A stretch of 64,000 bases of DNA, taken from contig NZ_FQVX01000005.1 in NCBI RefSeq assembly GCF_900129495.1, positions 175,952 to 239,951 of the forward strand. Direction: 5' to 3'. A program made the translations under genes and the position numbers. The notes under the pieces were generated by a model. That model was not told where the DNA came from, did not search any database, and saw only the letters and a program-made list of their open reading frames with translations. Each line of letters begins with the position of its first letter. Position 1 is the first letter of the stretch. Shown here in pieces: positions 45,871 to 55,446 of this stretch. The DNA is from Geodermatophilus nigrescens (GTDB taxonomy: Bacteria; Actinomycetota; Actinomycetes; Mycobacteriales; Geodermatophilaceae).

Positions 45871-46905
45871 CTACTGGAGGGGCACCGGGGGCTGCAGCCA
45901 CCACGGCGCGTCGACCACCTCCACCCGCGCCACCCACTTGACCCACCAGTAGCCGCGCCGGCCGGGCGCCACCAGCCGCACCGGCGCCCCGTGGCCCGCC
46001 GACAGCCGCTCGCCGGCGCAGTGCGTGGCCAGCAGCAGCGACCCGGCGTCGGCCAGCGGCAGCCGCCGGCGGTACCCGGTGACGCTGACGACGTCGACGC
46101 TGCCGCCCGGCGGCAGGCCGGTGCCGGCCAGCAGCCGGTCGAGCCGCACGCCGCGCCACTCCTGCTCGGCGTACCAGCCGCCGGTGCAGTCGAGGACGGC
46201 GGTGACGGTGTCGCCGCGGTCGAGGGCGGCGACCCGCAGCGCGGTGGTGCGCCCGCCGGCGACCAGGTCGAGCGTGCGCCCGGGCTCGTCGGGCACGGCG
46301 TCGGTGAACCACTGGGTCACCGGCATGGCGGCCGGGTCGCCGCTGCCGCGCTCGTGCGAACCGGTGGCCCGCCGCCGGGCGCCCGGCGCGCCGATCAGCC
46401 GCAGGACGCCCTCCAGCCCCGCCCACAGCGCGAGCGACCCGGCCGCGAGGCCGCCGGTCTGCAGCAGCGCCCGCCGGGAGGCGTCGGTGCGCCGCGGCCG
46501 CTGCCGGCTGCCCACGGCGTGCAGCACCACCAGCAGCCCGGTCGCCACGCCGGCGGCGACGTGCACCTGCAGCACCCCCACGCCGCCGACGGTGGTGCCG
46601 GCGACGCCGTGCAGCACCCCGGTGGCCACGGTGAGCGCGGTGAGCCCGGCCAGCGCCCAGGCGACCGCCGGGTCGCGCCGCCCGCGGGTGCGGGCCCGGG
46701 ACCGGCGCACGACCACGGACTTCCACGGCACGAGCAGCAGCAGGCCCAGGCCCGCGGCGCCGTGCGCGACGGCGACCACGCGGGAGGGCAGCGGCGTGCC
46801 CACGCCGAAGGCGAGCAGCCCGGTGACGCCGGCGAGCGCGAGCAGGACCAGCAGGCCCAGGTTGGTGCGGCGCCCGGCTCGGCGGGTCCACGCTGCGGCG
46901 GGCAT
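45871..46905 (-). CDS. membrane-bound molybdopterin-dependent oxidoreductase (sulfite oxidase fold)
   Basis: A 344-residue protein: about four N-terminal membrane helices (20-145) resembling a small cytochrome b-type anchor, a basic linker, then a Mo-cofactor domain (about 190-344). The likely Mo-ligating Cys is in VLDCTGGWYAEQEW, and GYRRRLPLADAGSLLLATH and APVRLVAPGRRGYWWVKWV are family blocks. Substrate unknown. GGGGAG lies before the ATG. It converges on hisH and is the first gene of the block that splits the his genes. Confidence 0.82.
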   Translation of the reverse strand: MPAAAWTRRAGRRTNLGLLVLLALAGVTGLLAFGVGTPLPSRVVAVAHGAAGLGLLLLVPWKSVVVRRSRARTRGRRDPAVAWALAGLTALTVATGVLHGVAGTTVGGVGVLQVHVAAGVATGLLVVLHAVGSRQRPRRTDASRRALLQTGGLAAGSLALWAGLEGVLRLIGAPGARRRATGSHERGSGDPAAMPVTQWFTDAVPDEPGRTLDLVAGGRTTALRVAALDRGDTVTAVLDCTGGWYAEQEWRGVRLDRLLAGTGLPPGGSVDVVSVTGYRRRLPLADAGSLLLATHCAGERLSAGHGAPVRLVAPGRRGYWWVKWVARVEVVDAPWWLQPPVPLQ

Positions 46906-46930
46906 CCCCGGAGTCTCCCCCCGCCGCCCC

Positions 46931-46936
46931 TAGGGT
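46931..46936 (+). promoter_or_regulatory. -10 hexamer of the M28 peptidase gene
   Basis: TAGGGT places a transcript start near 46943, just ahead of AGGAGG (46959-46964) and the TTG start. Confidence 0.5.
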
Positions 46937-46968
46937 TGCCCGGTCCTGCACCCGGCACAGGAGGCCCG

Positions 46969-49284
46969 TTGCCCGCGTCGCGCCCGTCCGCCCCGGTCCC
47001 GGAGCGCCGCGGCCGGCTCCTCGGGTCGCTCGCCGTCCTCCTGCTGCTGGCGGGTCTGGCGGCGTGGAGCGTGCTCGCGCTGCAGCCGCCGGACCCCGCG
47101 CCGGCCGACGCGCCGGCGACCGCCTTCAGCGCCGCGCGCGCCGGCGTCACCGTCGAGGAGATCGCCGGCGAGGTGCACCTGACCGGCAGCGACGCGCACG
47201 CCCGCGTCGTCGACGGGCTGGTCGCGCAGCTGACCGCACTCGGGCTCGACACCCGGGTGCAGAACGCCGTCGGCACCGGGCAGGCCGGGCCCGGCGAGAC
47301 CGAGATGGCCCGGCTGCGCAACGTCGTCGCCGTCCTGCCGGGCACGGCGAGCACCGGCCGGCTGTTCCTGGTGGCGCACACCGACTCGGTGGAGACCGGC
47401 CCCGGGGCCGCCGACGACGCCGCGGGCGTGGCCACGCTGCTGGAGACGGTGCGGGCGCTGAGCGCGGGCGAGCCGCTGCGCAACGACGTCGTGGTGGTCC
47501 TCACCGATGCCGAGGAGGCCTGCCTGTGCGGCGCCGAGGCGTTCGCCGCGAGCCACCCGCTGGCCGCGCAGGGCGGGGTGGTGCTCAACCTCGAGGCCCG
47601 CGGCACGTCGGGCCCGCCGATCGCGTTCGAGACCTCGCGGGGCAACGCCGCGCTGGCCGAGCGCTACGCCGCCGCCGTCCCGCACCCGGTGGCCAGCAGC
47701 TTCGCGGTCGAGGTCTACCGGACGCTGCCCAACGACACCGACCTCAGCGTGCTGCTCGCCGACGGCGACTTCACCGGCGTCAACACCGCGTTCATCGACG
47801 GCAGCGCGGCGTACCACACCCCGCAGGACACGCCCGCGCGGCTGGACCGGCGGACGCTGCAGGCGCTCGGCGACAACACCCTCGCGCTGGCCCGCGAGCT
47901 CGGCGGCGCCGACCTCGCCGCCCTGGCCCGGCCGGCCGCCGACGACGCCACGTACTTCCCGCTGCCGACGGGGCTGGCGCGCTACCCCGGGTCGCTCGTG
48001 GAGCCGCTGGCCGCGGCGGCGCTGCTCGGCGTCGCCGTGCTGGCGGCCGTCGACCGGCGCCGCGGGTCGTCGCTGCCCCGGACGCTGCTCGGTGCGGCCG
48101 CCGCGCTGGTGCCGCTCGTCCTGGCGCCGCTGGCGGTCGGCGGGCTGTGGCGGCTGCTGGCGCTGGTGCGGCCCGGCTACGCGGTGATGACCGACCCGTG
48201 GCGGCCCGGCTGGTTCCGGCTGGCGGCGGTCGCGCTGGTCGCCGTCGTCGTGCTGGCCTGGTACGCGTTGCTGCGCCGCCGGCTCGGGGCGGCGGCGCTG
48301 CGCACCGGGTCGCTCGCGGTGCTCGCCGTCCTCGCGGCCGTCCTCGCCGCGCTGGCGCCCGGCGGGTCGTACCTGGCGGCGCTCCCGGCGCTGGCCGGGG
48401 TCCTCGCGGGGCTGCTGCCGGCGCGGGTGTCGCTGCTCGGCGGCGCGGTCGCCGGCGCGGTCGCCGTCGTCGTGCTCGCCCCGACCGTCGCGCTGTTCTT
48501 CCCGGCCCTCGGGCTGGCCGGTGCGGCCGCGCCCGCGGCGGTCGTGTCGCTGCTGCTGCTCGCCCTGCTGCCGGTGCTGGAGGGGCTGTTCCCCGCCGGC
48601 CCGGCGGGGTGGCGGACCCTGGCCGTGCCCGCGGCCGCCGCCGGCCTGGCGCTGCTGCTGACGGCGGCGGGGCTGGCGGTGGACCGCTTCGACCAGCAGC
48701 ACCCGGTGCCCAGCCGGCTGGCGTACGCGCTGGAGGCCGACACCGGCGAGGCGTGGTGGTTCAGCACGGAGGCGCGGCCGGGCGAGGAGGCGGCGCGCTA
48801 CGTCGGCACCCCGCGCACGCTGCCGCACGACTACCCGTACGTGCGCGGCGTCCCGGTCGCGGCGGGGCCCGCCGAGGACGCCGGGCTGACCCCGTCGACG
48901 GTCGAGGTGCTCGAGGACCGGAGGGCCGGCGACGAGCGGACGGTGACGGTGCGGGTGACGCCCCAGCGGGCGGTCGGCTTCGTCGTGCTCGACCTGGACA
49001 CCGGCGGCGGCCGGGTCGTGGCGGCGCGCGCGGAGGCCCGCGACGTGCCGGCCGGCACGGTGGGGGAGGACCAGCTGTGGCTGACCTTCCACGCCCCGCC
49101 GGAGCAGGGCCTGGAGGCGACGGTGACCGTGGCGGGCGGCGGGCCGCTGCGGCTGCGGGTCGTCGACGGCAGCACCGGTCTCGACGGGCTGCCCGGCTTC
49201 GAGCCGCGGCCGCCGACGGTGGACACCGCCGGGTCGCACACCGCCGACCTCGTCGTCGTGGGGGCCACCACCGACCTCGGCTGA
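46969..49284 (+). CDS. M28 family zinc aminopeptidase with a multi-pass membrane part, TTG start
   Basis: A 771-residue protein: a signal anchor (about 15-37), an M28 peptidase domain (about 50-320) and then about eight membrane helices (345-590) with a C-terminal outer domain, resembling the ERMP1/FXNA architecture. Metal and catalytic residues are in VAHTDSVETGPGAADDAAG, LTDAEEACLCGAEAF and AAYHTPQDTPARL. TTG 46969 follows a perfect AGGAGG after 4 bases, and no better start exists. Substrate unknown; the catalytic side should face outside. Confidence 0.87.
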   Translation: MPASRPSAPVPERRGRLLGSLAVLLLLAGLAAWSVLALQPPDPAPADAPATAFSAARAGVTVEEIAGEVHLTGSDAHARVVDGLVAQLTALGLDTRVQNAVGTGQAGPGETEMARLRNVVAVLPGTASTGRLFLVAHTDSVETGPGAADDAAGVATLLETVRALSAGEPLRNDVVVVLTDAEEACLCGAEAFAASHPLAAQGGVVLNLEARGTSGPPIAFETSRGNAALAERYAAAVPHPVASSFAVEVYRTLPNDTDLSVLLADGDFTGVNTAFIDGSAAYHTPQDTPARLDRRTLQALGDNTLALARELGGADLAALARPAADDATYFPLPTGLARYPGSLVEPLAAAALLGVAVLAAVDRRRGSSLPRTLLGAAAALVPLVLAPLAVGGLWRLLALVRPGYAVMTDPWRPGWFRLAAVALVAVVVLAWYALLRRRLGAAALRTGSLAVLAVLAAVLAALAPGGSYLAALPALAGVLAGLLPARVSLLGGAVAGAVAVVVLAPTVALFFPALGLAGAAAPAAVVSLLLLALLPVLEGLFPAGPAGWRTLAVPAAAAGLALLLTAAGLAVDRFDQQHPVPSRLAYALEADTGEAWWFSTEARPGEEAARYVGTPRTLPHDYPYVRGVPVAAGPAEDAGLTPSTVEVLEDRRAGDERTVTVRVTPQRAVGFVVLDLDTGGGRVVAARAEARDVPAGTVGEDQLWLTFHAPPEQGLEATVTVAGGGPLRLRVVDGSTGLDGLPGFEPRPPTVDTAGSHTADLVVVGATTDLG

Positions 49285-49321
49285 GCAGGAGATGTCGGCG
49301 GCCCCGGCGGATGAGAGTGCT

Positions 49322-49364
49322 CTCACCGCCGTCTCACCGGCCGGCCACCGCGGCGGGCGAGGCT
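49322..49364 (+). promoter_or_regulatory. regulon promoter A (acidic protein-kinase-regulator operon)
   Basis: Hexamers CTCACC (49322), CTCACC (49333) and GCCACC (49344) are spaced 11 bp, and the -10 hexamer GAGGCT begins at 49359, 37 bp after the first. A dyad TGAGAG-TG-CTCTCA (49312-49325) overlaps the start. The transcript would begin at the GTG of the next gene. Confidence 0.7.
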
Positions 49365-49371
49365 CGGCGCC

Positions 49372-49746
49372 GTGCGCTCCCGCCTCCTGCTCGCCGTCCT
49401 GGCCGGCCTCGCCGTCGTCCTGCTGGCCGGCGGCACCGCGTGGGCGCTGCTCGGCCCGGCCGGCGGGGGCGCGCCGGCGGTGCCCACCCGCATCGACGTG
49501 CCGGCCCGCGAGCCGTCCGGCCCGTCGCCGTTCCCGGACCCCGGCCCCTCGGCGGAGCCGTCGCCGGAGCCTGTGCCGACGCCCGCACCCGCCCCGCGGC
49601 CCGCGCCGCCGGCCACTGACGTCGTCCCGCCGCCGCCGCTGCCCGACGACGACGGCCCCGACGACGACCCGGGGGACGACGGGGACGACGAGGGGGACGA
49701 CGACGTTGACGACGGCGACGACGGGAACGACGACGGGAACGACTGA
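49372..49746 (+). CDS. exported Pro-rich protein with an acidic Asp tail
   Basis: A 124-residue protein not assigned to a family. A signal sequence or anchor covers about 3-27 (LLLAVLAGLAVVLLAGGTAWA). Residues 40-88 are Pro-rich and 89-124 consist almost only of Asp, Gly, Asn and Glu. It should be disordered and strongly negative outside the membrane, so it might bind cations. GTG 49372 sits 7 bases after the -10 GAGGCT, a leaderless start. The kinase gene begins 3 bases after its stop, so it belongs to the two-component operon. Confidence 0.72.
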   Translation: MRSRLLLAVLAGLAVVLLAGGTAWALLGPAGGGAPAVPTRIDVPAREPSGPSPFPDPGPSAEPSPEPVPTPAPAPRPAPPATDVVPPPPLPDDDGPDDDPGDDGDDEGDDDVDDGDDGNDDGND

Positions 49747-49749
49747 CCG

Positions 49750-51323
49750 ATGAGCGAGGAGCCGGCCCCGGCGGCCGGGTGGCGCGCTGCTGCCCGGCGG
49801 CGGCTGACGCCCCGCGCCGCCCGCGTGCGCATCATCGGCTGGGCGCTGCTGCTGGTCCTGCTGGCGCTGGCCCTGGTGACGCTGGTGACCTGGCGGCTGC
49901 TGGTGCGCGCCACCGACGAGCGGATGGACGTGGCGCTCGCGGCGGAGGTCGAGGAGTTCGACCGGATCACCGCCTCGGGCATCGACCCCGACACCGGCGA
50001 GCCCTTCGCCTCGGTCGCCGACGTGCTCCAGACGGTCATCACCTACAACCTCGCCCGGCCGAACGAGAAGTTCCTCGGCTACGTTGACGGCGCCTACCGC
50101 TTCCAGAGCCGCATCGAGGCGCCGGTGCTGCTCAGCGAGGACGCCGCGTTCGCCCGGCTGGCCGGCGACGTCCGCGAGCCCACGTCCGGCCGGTACGCCA
50201 GCGGCGCCGGCGAGGTCCGCTACCTGGCCGTGCCGGTGACGCTGGAGGGCGACCCGGCGCGCGGGGTCGCCGTCGTCGCCTACTTCGCCGACCAGGAGCG
50301 GCAGGCCGCCGACGACACCGCGCAGCTGATGCTCGCCGTCGGCGCGGTCACCGTGCTGCTCGCCGCCGCCGGCGCCTGGGTGGTGGCCGGGCGCGTGCTC
50401 GCCCCGGTGCGGGAGGTCGCGGCCACCGCCCAGGGCATCACCGAGACCGACCTGTCCGGCCGGATCCCCGTCGAGGGCCGCCCCGACGACGAGCTCACCG
50501 GCCTCGCCCGCGCCGTGAACGCGATGCTCGACCGGGTCGAGGGCGGGGTCGCCGCGCAGCGCCGGTTCCTCGACGACGCCGGACACGAGCTGCGCACCCC
50601 GATCACCATCGTCCGCGGCCACCTCGACGTCCTCGACCCCGCCGACCCCGACGACGTCCGGGCCACCGTCGCCCTCGTCGACGACGAGCTCGAGCGGATG
50701 AACCGCATGGTCTCCGAGCTGCTGCTGCTCGCCCGCGCCGAGCAGCCGGAGTTCGTCCGCCCGCAGCCGGTCGACGTCGCCGAGCTGACCGCCGAGGTGT
50801 TCGGCAAGGTGCGCCGGCTCGGGGACCGCGACTGGCGGCTCGGCGCCGTCGCCCGCGCCGACCTGCTGCTCGACCCGCAGCGGCTCACCCAGGCCGTGGT
50901 GGCGCTCGCGGACAACGCCGTCCGCTACACGGAGCCCGGCGACCGGGTGGTGCTCGGCAGCCGGCTCAGCGGCGCCGACCTGCTGGTGTGGGTGGACGAC
51001 GCGGGCCCCGGCATCGCCGCCGCCGACCAGGAGCGGGTCTTCGAGCGGTTCGCCCGCGGCAGCGCCGGTGCCCGCCGCAGCGACGGCGCGGGGCTCGGCC
51101 TGTCGATCGTGCGGGCGATCGCCGCCGCGCACGGCGGCCGCGTCGAGCTGCACAGCCGCCCGGGGGAGGGCGCCACCTTCACGCTGGTGCTCCCCGCGCG
51201 CGTCGCCCCGCCCGAGCCGGACGACCCGGGTGACGACCCGCTGGACACCGTGGACGACGACCTGGCGACCCCGGCGCTGTCCGACCGGGTGCCCGACCCC
51301 GTACCGACCGAGGGAGGTCCCCG

Positions 51324-51327
<4 letters not shown>
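49750..51327 (+). CDS. sensor histidine kinase, HAMP type
   Basis: A 525-residue membrane kinase. Helix 1 (about 27-50), an extracytoplasmic sensor loop (about 55-190), helix 2 (about 195-217), HAMP (about 218-270), the H box with phospho-acceptor His279 (DDAGHELRTPITIV), then N (DNAVRYTEPG), G1 (DDAGPGI) and G2 (GAGLGLSIV) motifs. The C-terminal 40 residues are rich in Asp and Pro, echoing the acidic partner proteins. It precedes its regulator, whose GTG overlaps its stop. The signal is unknown. Confidence 0.93.
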
Positions 51328-51983
<656 letters not shown>

Positions 51984-51987
51984 GACG

Positions 51988-52029
51988 CGCCGCGGCCCCG
52001 GCCCCCGCGAGGGGACCGGGGCCGCGGCG
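51988..52029. terminator. bidirectional terminator after the two-component operon
   Basis: A 14-bp perfect stem (51988-52001 with 52016-52029), extended by an inner CCCC-GCGA-GGGG, lies between the converging regulator and acidic protein genes. Confidence 0.8.
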
Positions 52030-52038
52030 TGCCGGGGG

Positions 52039-52404
52039 TCAGTCGAGCGGGGTGTCGTCCGCGTCGGGGGTGACGTCGTCGGGGGTCGCGTCGTCGGGAG
52101 TGGCGTCGTCCGGGGTGACGTCGTCCGGGGTCGCGTCGTCGGGGGTGGTGTCCGGGGTGTCGACGGCGCTCTCCGCGGGGGAGTCGGCGGTCTCGGGCGA
52201 GGCGTCCGCCGCGGGGGCGGCGGGCACGGCGTCGGGAGCGGCGTCGGGGGTGTCGTCGGCCGTGTCGACGGCGGCGGCGACGGCCGCGGTCGGCTGCGCG
52301 GAGCCGTCGTCCGCGGCGGCGGCGACACCGATCCCGGCCAGGCCGAGGCCGGTGAGCGCGGTGCCGAGGGTGACGACCTTCCAGGTGGCGGGGCTGCGGG
52401 TCAC
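52039..52404 (-). CDS. exported acidic Thr-Pro-Asp repeat protein, copy 1
   Basis: A 121-residue protein without a known family. The N-terminus PATWKVVTLGTALTGLGLAG looks like a short signal sequence, followed by AAADDGSAQ. The rest is Ala/Pro/Asp/Thr, ending in about six TPDDA/TPDDV units. It shares the signal region and an ADASPETADSPAESAVD block with the neighbouring gene. GTG 52404 has GGAGG upstream. Promoter D with three 11-bp-phased hexamers stands before it. It should be disordered and strongly acidic. Confidence 0.72.
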   Translation of the reverse strand: MTRSPATWKVVTLGTALTGLGLAGIGVAAAADDGSAQPTAAVAAAVDTADDTPDAAPDAVPAAPAADASPETADSPAESAVDTPDTTPDDATPDDVTPDDATPDDATPDDVTPDADDTPLD

Positions 52405-52440
52405 GGGGTCCTCCAGGGTCTCGTCTCGCTGTCGGGGTCC

Positions 52441-52483
52441 ACGGTCCCCACCGGGGGTGAGGGGACCGGGAGAGGCGGATGAG
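52441..52483 (-). promoter_or_regulatory. regulon promoter D (acidic repeat protein copy 1)
   Basis: On the minus strand CTCATC (52483-52478), CTCCCG (52472-52467) and CTCACC (52461-52456) are spaced 11 bp. The -10 GACCGT (52446-52441) begins 37 bp after the first hexamer starts. A 9-bp inverted repeat GCGGATGAG/CTCATCCGC overlaps the upstream edge. Confidence 0.7.
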
Positions 52484-52534
52484 CGGTTCCTCATCCGCGG
52501 GCCGCGCCGGCGGGGGCCGGCGCGGCCCGTCCGG

Positions 52535-52993
52535 TCAGTCGTCGGTGTCGGGGGTGTCGGTGTCGGGGGTGTGGACGTCCGGCGTGTGGACGTCCGGCGT
52601 GTCGACGTCGGGCGTCCGCACGTCCGGGCTGTCGACGTCGGCGACCGGCGGGGCGGGGACGGCGTCGGGGCTGTCGACGGCGCTCTCGGCGGGGGAGTCG
52701 GCGGTCTCGGGAGAGGCGTCGGCGGCCGGGGCGACCGGGGCGGCGTCGGGGCTGTCGACGGCGCTCTCGGCGGGGGAGTCGGCGGTCTCGGGTGAGGCGT
52801 CGGCGGCCGGGGCGGGAGCGGCCGCGGCGTCCGGGGTGTCGTCGGCGCCGTCGTGCGCGGCGACCGACACGGCGGCCGGCTGCGGGGCGGGCCGGTCGTC
52901 GTCGGCCGCGGCGGCACCGGCGCCGGCGATGCCCAGGCCGGCGAGCGCGGTGCCGAAGGTGACGACCTTCCAGGTGGCGGGGCGAGCGGTCAC
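52535..52993 (-). CDS. exported acidic Thr-Pro-Asp repeat protein, copy 2
   Basis: A 152-residue paralogue of the next gene downstream. PATWKVVTFGTALAGLGIAG forms the signal region. Residues 40-110 hold two copies of ADASPETADSPAESAVDSPD, and the tail has repeated TPDVHTPDV-type units rich in Asp. GTG 52993 follows GAGGAGG after 5 bases; GTG 53026 would add 11 residues and put the signal sequence at an odd distance. Both copies likely arose by tandem duplication together with their promoters. Confidence 0.72.
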   Translation of the reverse strand: MTARPATWKVVTFGTALAGLGIAGAGAAAADDDRPAPQPAAVSVAAHDGADDTPDAAAAPAPAADASPETADSPAESAVDSPDAAPVAPAADASPETADSPAESAVDSPDAVPAPPVADVDSPDVRTPDVDTPDVHTPDVHTPDTDTPDTDD

Positions 52994-53031
52994 GGGGTCC
53001 TCCTCAGGGGGTCGAACTGCTGACACCTCCC

Positions 53032-53074
53032 ACGGTGTCCGCCGCCGGTGAGGCCCCCGGGAGACCGCGGTGAG
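53032..53074 (-). promoter_or_regulatory. regulon promoter C (acidic repeat protein copy 2)
   Basis: On the minus strand CTCACC (53074-53069), CTCCCG (53063-53058) and CTCACC (53052-53047) are spaced 11 bp. The -10 CACCGT (53037-53032) begins 37 bp after the first hexamer starts, identical geometry to promoter D. Confidence 0.72.
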
Positions 53075-53081
53075 CGCCCGC

Positions 53082-54320
53082 TCATCGGGATGAGGACGTC
53101 CTCATGACCTCCTCGGCCAGCGCCACCCGGGCCTCGGTCGCCTCCGCCCACCCCGCCTGCTGCACCCGGAACGGGCCGGTGGCCAGGCCCACCAGCACGC
53201 CGGCCACCCGCGCGGCCAGGTCCGCCCCGCCGCCGGCCACCGCCTCCACCCGCGCCCGGTAGGCCGCGACCGGCGCCGGGTCGGCGGCCAGCCGCTCGAG
53301 CAGCAGCAGGTGGCCGAGCAGCGTGGCCCGGTCGTCGGCCCGCGCGCCCGGCCCGGCGGTGTCGACGTCGAGCAGCCCCACGACCGCGCCGCCGCCGACC
53401 AGCAGCTGGGCCTCGTAGAAGTCGCCGTGCACCGGCACCACCGGCCGGCGCTCCACGGCGGCCGCCACCGCGGCGGTCAGCCGCTCCAGCCGCGGCGCCA
53501 GCCCCGGGCACACCATCCCGAGCACCGCCGCGTGCCCGCGCAGCCGGGGCAGCGGGTCGGTGGGGTCGCGGCGTCCCGGCGGGGCGAGCGCCGGCAGGCC
53601 GAGCGGGGGCAGAGCGTCGAGCAGCTCCTCCAGCGCGGCCGGGGGCGGCAGGACGGCGGGGTCGCCGCCGAGCGCCTCGCGCATCGGCGTCCCGGGCAGC
53701 GCGGGCAGCACGAGCACGCCGTCGTCGGTGGCGGCGAGCACCGGGGGCACCGGCACCGCCGGGGCGAGCGCGGCGTGCCGGGCGGCGAGGCCGGCGGCCG
53801 CGGACGGGCGGACCACCTTGAGGAACCAGCGCCCGGCCGGCGAGGTCACCTCCACCACGGCCCGCCGGCCCGGCCGGTAGGCGCGCAGCCGCAGCCGCGG
53901 CGTCCCGGCGTCGACGCCCAGCTCCGCCAGAAGCCGCGCCACCCCGGCCGCCGAGGCCGCCCAGGCCAGCCCGGGCAGCGCCGGGTCCAGCGGCCAGCGC
54001 CACAGGCCCACGGTCACCGTCTCCCCGCCGACGTCGCCGGCCAGCACGGCCGCCCCCGCGGGGACCTCCGCGCCGGTGGTCGCGGCGAGGGACTCCCGCG
54101 TCGCGCGCCCGTCGGCCCAGTCGACGACGGCGCTCCAGCGCACCGTGGCCGCGGCGTCGGGCCGCAGCGTGACCGTGACCGGCGCGAGGGTGCGCAGCCG
54201 CCCGCCGAGCGGGCCGAGGACGGCGGACCACAGCTCCGGCGCCTCCTCGCCGAGCAGGACCTGCAGCGACGGCGGCCACGACGGCGGCACGGGGGCGGGG
54301 GCGAGCACGGCGGAGTCCAC
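53082..54320 (-). CDS. APH-fold phosphotransferase-like protein
   Basis: A 412-residue protein whose second half is an aminoglycoside phosphotransferase/choline kinase-like fold. VVPVHGDFYEAQLL carries the catalytic aspartate and LLDVDTAGPGARADD the metal-binding aspartate; RWFLKVVRP supplies the ATP-binding lysine. The first 190 residues match nothing I recognise. The substrate is unknown and resistance should not be assumed. GTG 54320 lies 6 bases after the -10 GAGCGT of promoter B, so it seems leaderless. Confidence 0.78.
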   Translation of the reverse strand: MDSAVLAPAPVPPSWPPSLQVLLGEEAPELWSAVLGPLGGRLRTLAPVTVTLRPDAAATVRWSAVVDWADGRATRESLAATTGAEVPAGAAVLAGDVGGETVTVGLWRWPLDPALPGLAWAASAAGVARLLAELGVDAGTPRLRLRAYRPGRRAVVEVTSPAGRWFLKVVRPSAAAGLAARHAALAPAVPVPPVLAATDDGVLVLPALPGTPMREALGGDPAVLPPPAALEELLDALPPLGLPALAPPGRRDPTDPLPRLRGHAAVLGMVCPGLAPRLERLTAAVAAAVERRPVVPVHGDFYEAQLLVGGGAVVGLLDVDTAGPGARADDRATLLGHLLLLERLAADPAPVAAYRARVEAVAGGGADLAARVAGVLVGLATGPFRVQQAGWAEATEARVALAEEVMRTSSSR

Positions 54321-54326
54321 GCCGCC

Positions 54327-54369
54327 ACGCTCCGGGGCCGCGGTGACGGCGGGGTGAGACGGCGATGAG
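54327..54369 (-). promoter_or_regulatory. regulon promoter B (APH-like kinase gene)
   Basis: On the minus strand CTCATC (54369-54364), CTCACC (54358-54353) and GTCACC (54347-54342) are spaced 11 bp. The -10 GAGCGT (54332-54327) begins 37 bp after the first hexamer starts. The 17-base core CTCATCGCCGTCTCACC differs from that of promoter A at one position. Confidence 0.72.
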
Positions 54370-54376
54370 GCCGCTC

Positions 54377-55339
54377 TCACCCGCGGTTGCGCTCGACCAG
54401 CTCCGCCCCGATCGCGGCCAGCTCCGCGCGCACCGCGGCCGGCTCCAGCACCTCGACCGCGCCGCCGAACCCGGCCAGCTGCTCCGCGACCGACCGGGCG
54501 GTGTGCGCGGCCACCCGCAGCACCGCCCGGCCGTCGCCGTCCGGGTCGTCGTCCGGGCCCGCCGCCTCGCAGTGCCGGCCGAAGCGGTCCCGCAGCACGG
54601 GCGCGAGCCGGGCGGGCACGCGCACGCGGGCGCCCACGAGCGAGCGGCGGCGCTCCAGCTCGCCGACCACCTCCTCCCACACCCCCGGCAGGTCGAGGCC
54701 GTCCGGTCGCTCGAAGACCTCGCCGGTGGGCGCCACCGCGCCCATCCGGTCGACGCGGAAGGTGCGCCGGCCCCGGGCCGTGCCGGCGACGAGGTACCAG
54801 GTGCCGTCCTTGTCCACGAGGCCCCACGGCTGCGCGCGCCGCCGGGCCGGGGGACCGCCGCGGCCGGCGTAGTCGAACGCCACCTCCCGCCGCCCGACGA
54901 CCGCGTCGAGCAGCGGCGCGAGCTCCGGCCGGTCGCGGGCGCGCTCGCCCCACCCGGCCGGGTCGACGACGACCGCCTCTGCGGCGGCCGCGGCCTCGGC
55001 GCGGAAGGTGCCGGGCAGCGCCCGCAGCAGCTTGCGCAGTGCCGCCCGGGAGTCCGGCGCCGCCGGGGCGGACCCGGACGCCGGGCCGAGCAGCAGGAAC
55101 AGCGCGCGGGCCTCCGGCGCGGTGAGCCCGGTGAGGTCGGTGCGGGCGCCGCCGAGCAGCTGCCACCCGCCGCCGCGGCCGGCCTGCGGGTAGACGGGGA
55201 GGCCCGCCGCCGACAGCGCCTCGAGGTCGCGGCGCGCGGTGGCCACCGACACCTCGAGCTCCGCGGCCAGCGACGCGGCGGTCACCCGGCCGCGGGCCTG
55301 CAGCACCAGCAGGGCGGCGACGAGGCGGTCGGCTCGCAT
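54377..55339 (-). CDS. WYL domain transcriptional regulator (YafY type)
   Basis: A 320-residue regulator. An N-terminal HTH of DeoR type (about 5-60, RVTAASLAAELEVSVATARRDLEAL) is followed by a WYL domain (about 140-215, RRRAQPWGLVDKDGTWYLVAG) and a WCX-like C-terminus. WYL domains bind nucleic acid or small ligands. CATCCT lies 7 bases before ATG 55339, a leaderless layout. It is divergent from a VOC protein gene that it may control; an inverted repeat GTGCTC/GAGCAC lies between them. Confidence 0.88.
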   Translation of the reverse strand: MRADRLVAALLVLQARGRVTAASLAAELEVSVATARRDLEALSAAGLPVYPQAGRGGGWQLLGGARTDLTGLTAPEARALFLLLGPASGSAPAAPDSRAALRKLLRALPGTFRAEAAAAAEAVVVDPAGWGERARDRPELAPLLDAVVGRREVAFDYAGRGGPPARRRAQPWGLVDKDGTWYLVAGTARGRRTFRVDRMGAVAPTGEVFERPDGLDLPGVWEEVVGELERRRSLVGARVRVPARLAPVLRDRFGRHCEAAGPDDDPDGDGRAVLRVAAHTARSVAEQLAGFGGAVEVLEPAAVRAELAAIGAELVERNRG

Positions 55340-55361
55340 GGTGGTGAGGATGCCGTGGAAA

Positions 55362-55380
55362 GTGCTCAGGAGGTGAGCAC
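55362..55380. promoter_or_regulatory. inverted repeat between the WYL regulator and VOC genes
   Basis: GTGCTC (55362-55367) and GAGCAC (55375-55380) form a dyad with a 7-base centre in the 107-bp divergent spacer. It is a candidate operator for the WYL regulator. Inference only. Confidence 0.4.
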
Positions 55381-55446
55381 GTTGCGCGGCAGTGTGGTCG
55401 GCGAGCGGGACGCACCGGGCGGCCCGCCGGACGGAGGGACCCTCCC

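Noticed and set aside
46930..51153. A 1407-codon open frame on the minus strand opposite the peptidase and kinase genes
   Set aside because: Arg/Gly/Gln/His-rich shadow of real genes on the other strand with clear domains. No family motif.
53082..54320. Aminoglycoside resistance gene
   Set aside because: Only the general APH fold motifs are present, and the N-terminal 190 residues match no resistance enzyme I know. A resistance call is not supported.
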